Position numbers and translations under genes: made by a program. The notes beneath the pieces are model-generated. The model did not search any database. It was not told the origin of the DNA and saw only the letters and a program-made list of their open reading frames with translations. A DNA stretch of 64,000 nt from the NCBI GenBank assembly GCA_950106755.1, contig OX467083.1:27647029-27711028 (forward strand). The letters are read 5' to 3'. This DNA is from Climacium dendroides. Its lineage: Eukaryota; Streptophyta; Bryopsida; Hypnales; Climaciaceae. Shown in pieces: positions 63,701 through 64,000 of this stretch (the stretch's first letter is position 1; each line of letters starts with the position of its first letter).

Positions 63701-64000
63701 GTTTATTTACAGTGGACATTTATGGGAGGCAATGCATTCCTAACCACTTAAGCAAATTTGCACATCTGTGTGGTGATTTAGATTAGTGGGAGAATGTTGA
63801 AATGAGCTGAAATAGAATTTGGGATGTTTTCCGAAATTTTCATATTTTTTTGATATAAAATGGATTTACTATGAATTATTTACCTCAAAACAGTGTTCCT
63901 CCCATACTGGTGATGTAGGACTTGTTTTTCTTGACCATGGCTTCACAAGAACATCAATGAAGGGTTGCTTACAATATTGAGAGACTTGTAAACAATCATA
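60701..64000. other. Non-repetitive region without a resolved gene
   Basis: 60.8-61.9 kb has gene-island-like base composition and could be a promoter or 5' leader of a gene extending beyond the window, or a non-coding transcript. Open frames (for example 61160-61486 + and 62851-63183 +) have no family resemblance and no convincing exon partners. AATAAA-type signals are scattered. I see no tRNA or rRNA. Confidence 0.4.

Overview
This window looks like nuclear DNA of a land plant. Compact, GC-richer gene islands with spliced GT-AG genes sit in very AT-rich, repeat-packed intergenic DNA. The protein families are plant ones: an AFL-type B3 factor, AP2/ERF, RHD3, a plant-type ADP-glucose phosphorylase, a PP1 inhibitor-2, and a CACTA/TNP2 transposase. 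TTTAGGG-type telo-box motifs are present. The two-exon RHD3, the divergent AP2 protein and the repeat landscape make me favour an early-diverging lineage (bryophyte or lycophyte grade). That placement is inference, and I cannot name the species.

Layout. 1-5500: repeat-rich DNA with a near-perfect 0.75-kb foldback element (253-1006). 5556-8584 (+): a six-exon B3-domain transcription factor. 8.7-12.3 kb: AT-rich, with an imperfect inverted repeat. 12299-14159 (-): a six-exon gene for a 133-residue protein made of two related segments, with a telo-box just upstream. 14.2-25.4 kb: about 11 kb of AT-rich repeats (foldbacks, a dispersed hairpin family, MITE-like units). 26629-27983 (+): an AP2/ERF-type factor. 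28905-31662 (-) and 31976-33793 (+): a head-to-head pair, a GalT-family ADP-glucose phosphorylase and a protein phosphatase inhibitor-2, sharing an interval of about 0.3 kb. 35753-39201 (-): an RHD3/atlastin-type ER-shaping GTPase. 39.2-45.3 kb: mostly AT-rich. 45905-48326 (+): a monoacylglycerol-lipase/caffeoylshikimate-esterase-type hydrolase with a triplicated block of about 168 bp in front of its start codon. 50761 to about 57960: a CACTA (En/Spm) element with a CACTACAACAA end, two arrays of subterminal repeats, a three-exon TNP2-type transposase and, upstream on the same strand, a SET-domain protein. 58-64 kb: no gene that I can support.

Most unusual system: the CACTA element. A transposase-associated-type Cys/His motif is spliced to a divergent SET domain directly upstream of TNP2, DUF4218 and DUF4216 segments. 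A possible in-phase splice could join all of them into one product. A small CACTA-like foldback sits inside the transposase's own intron. The second theme is foldback DNA whose ends read TTAA-CCCC, including one candidate inside an intron of the B3 gene. Exon structures below were derived by eye from splice consensus, reading frame and family resemblance. The exon lengths of each model sum to whole codons, but no transcript or database search was available.
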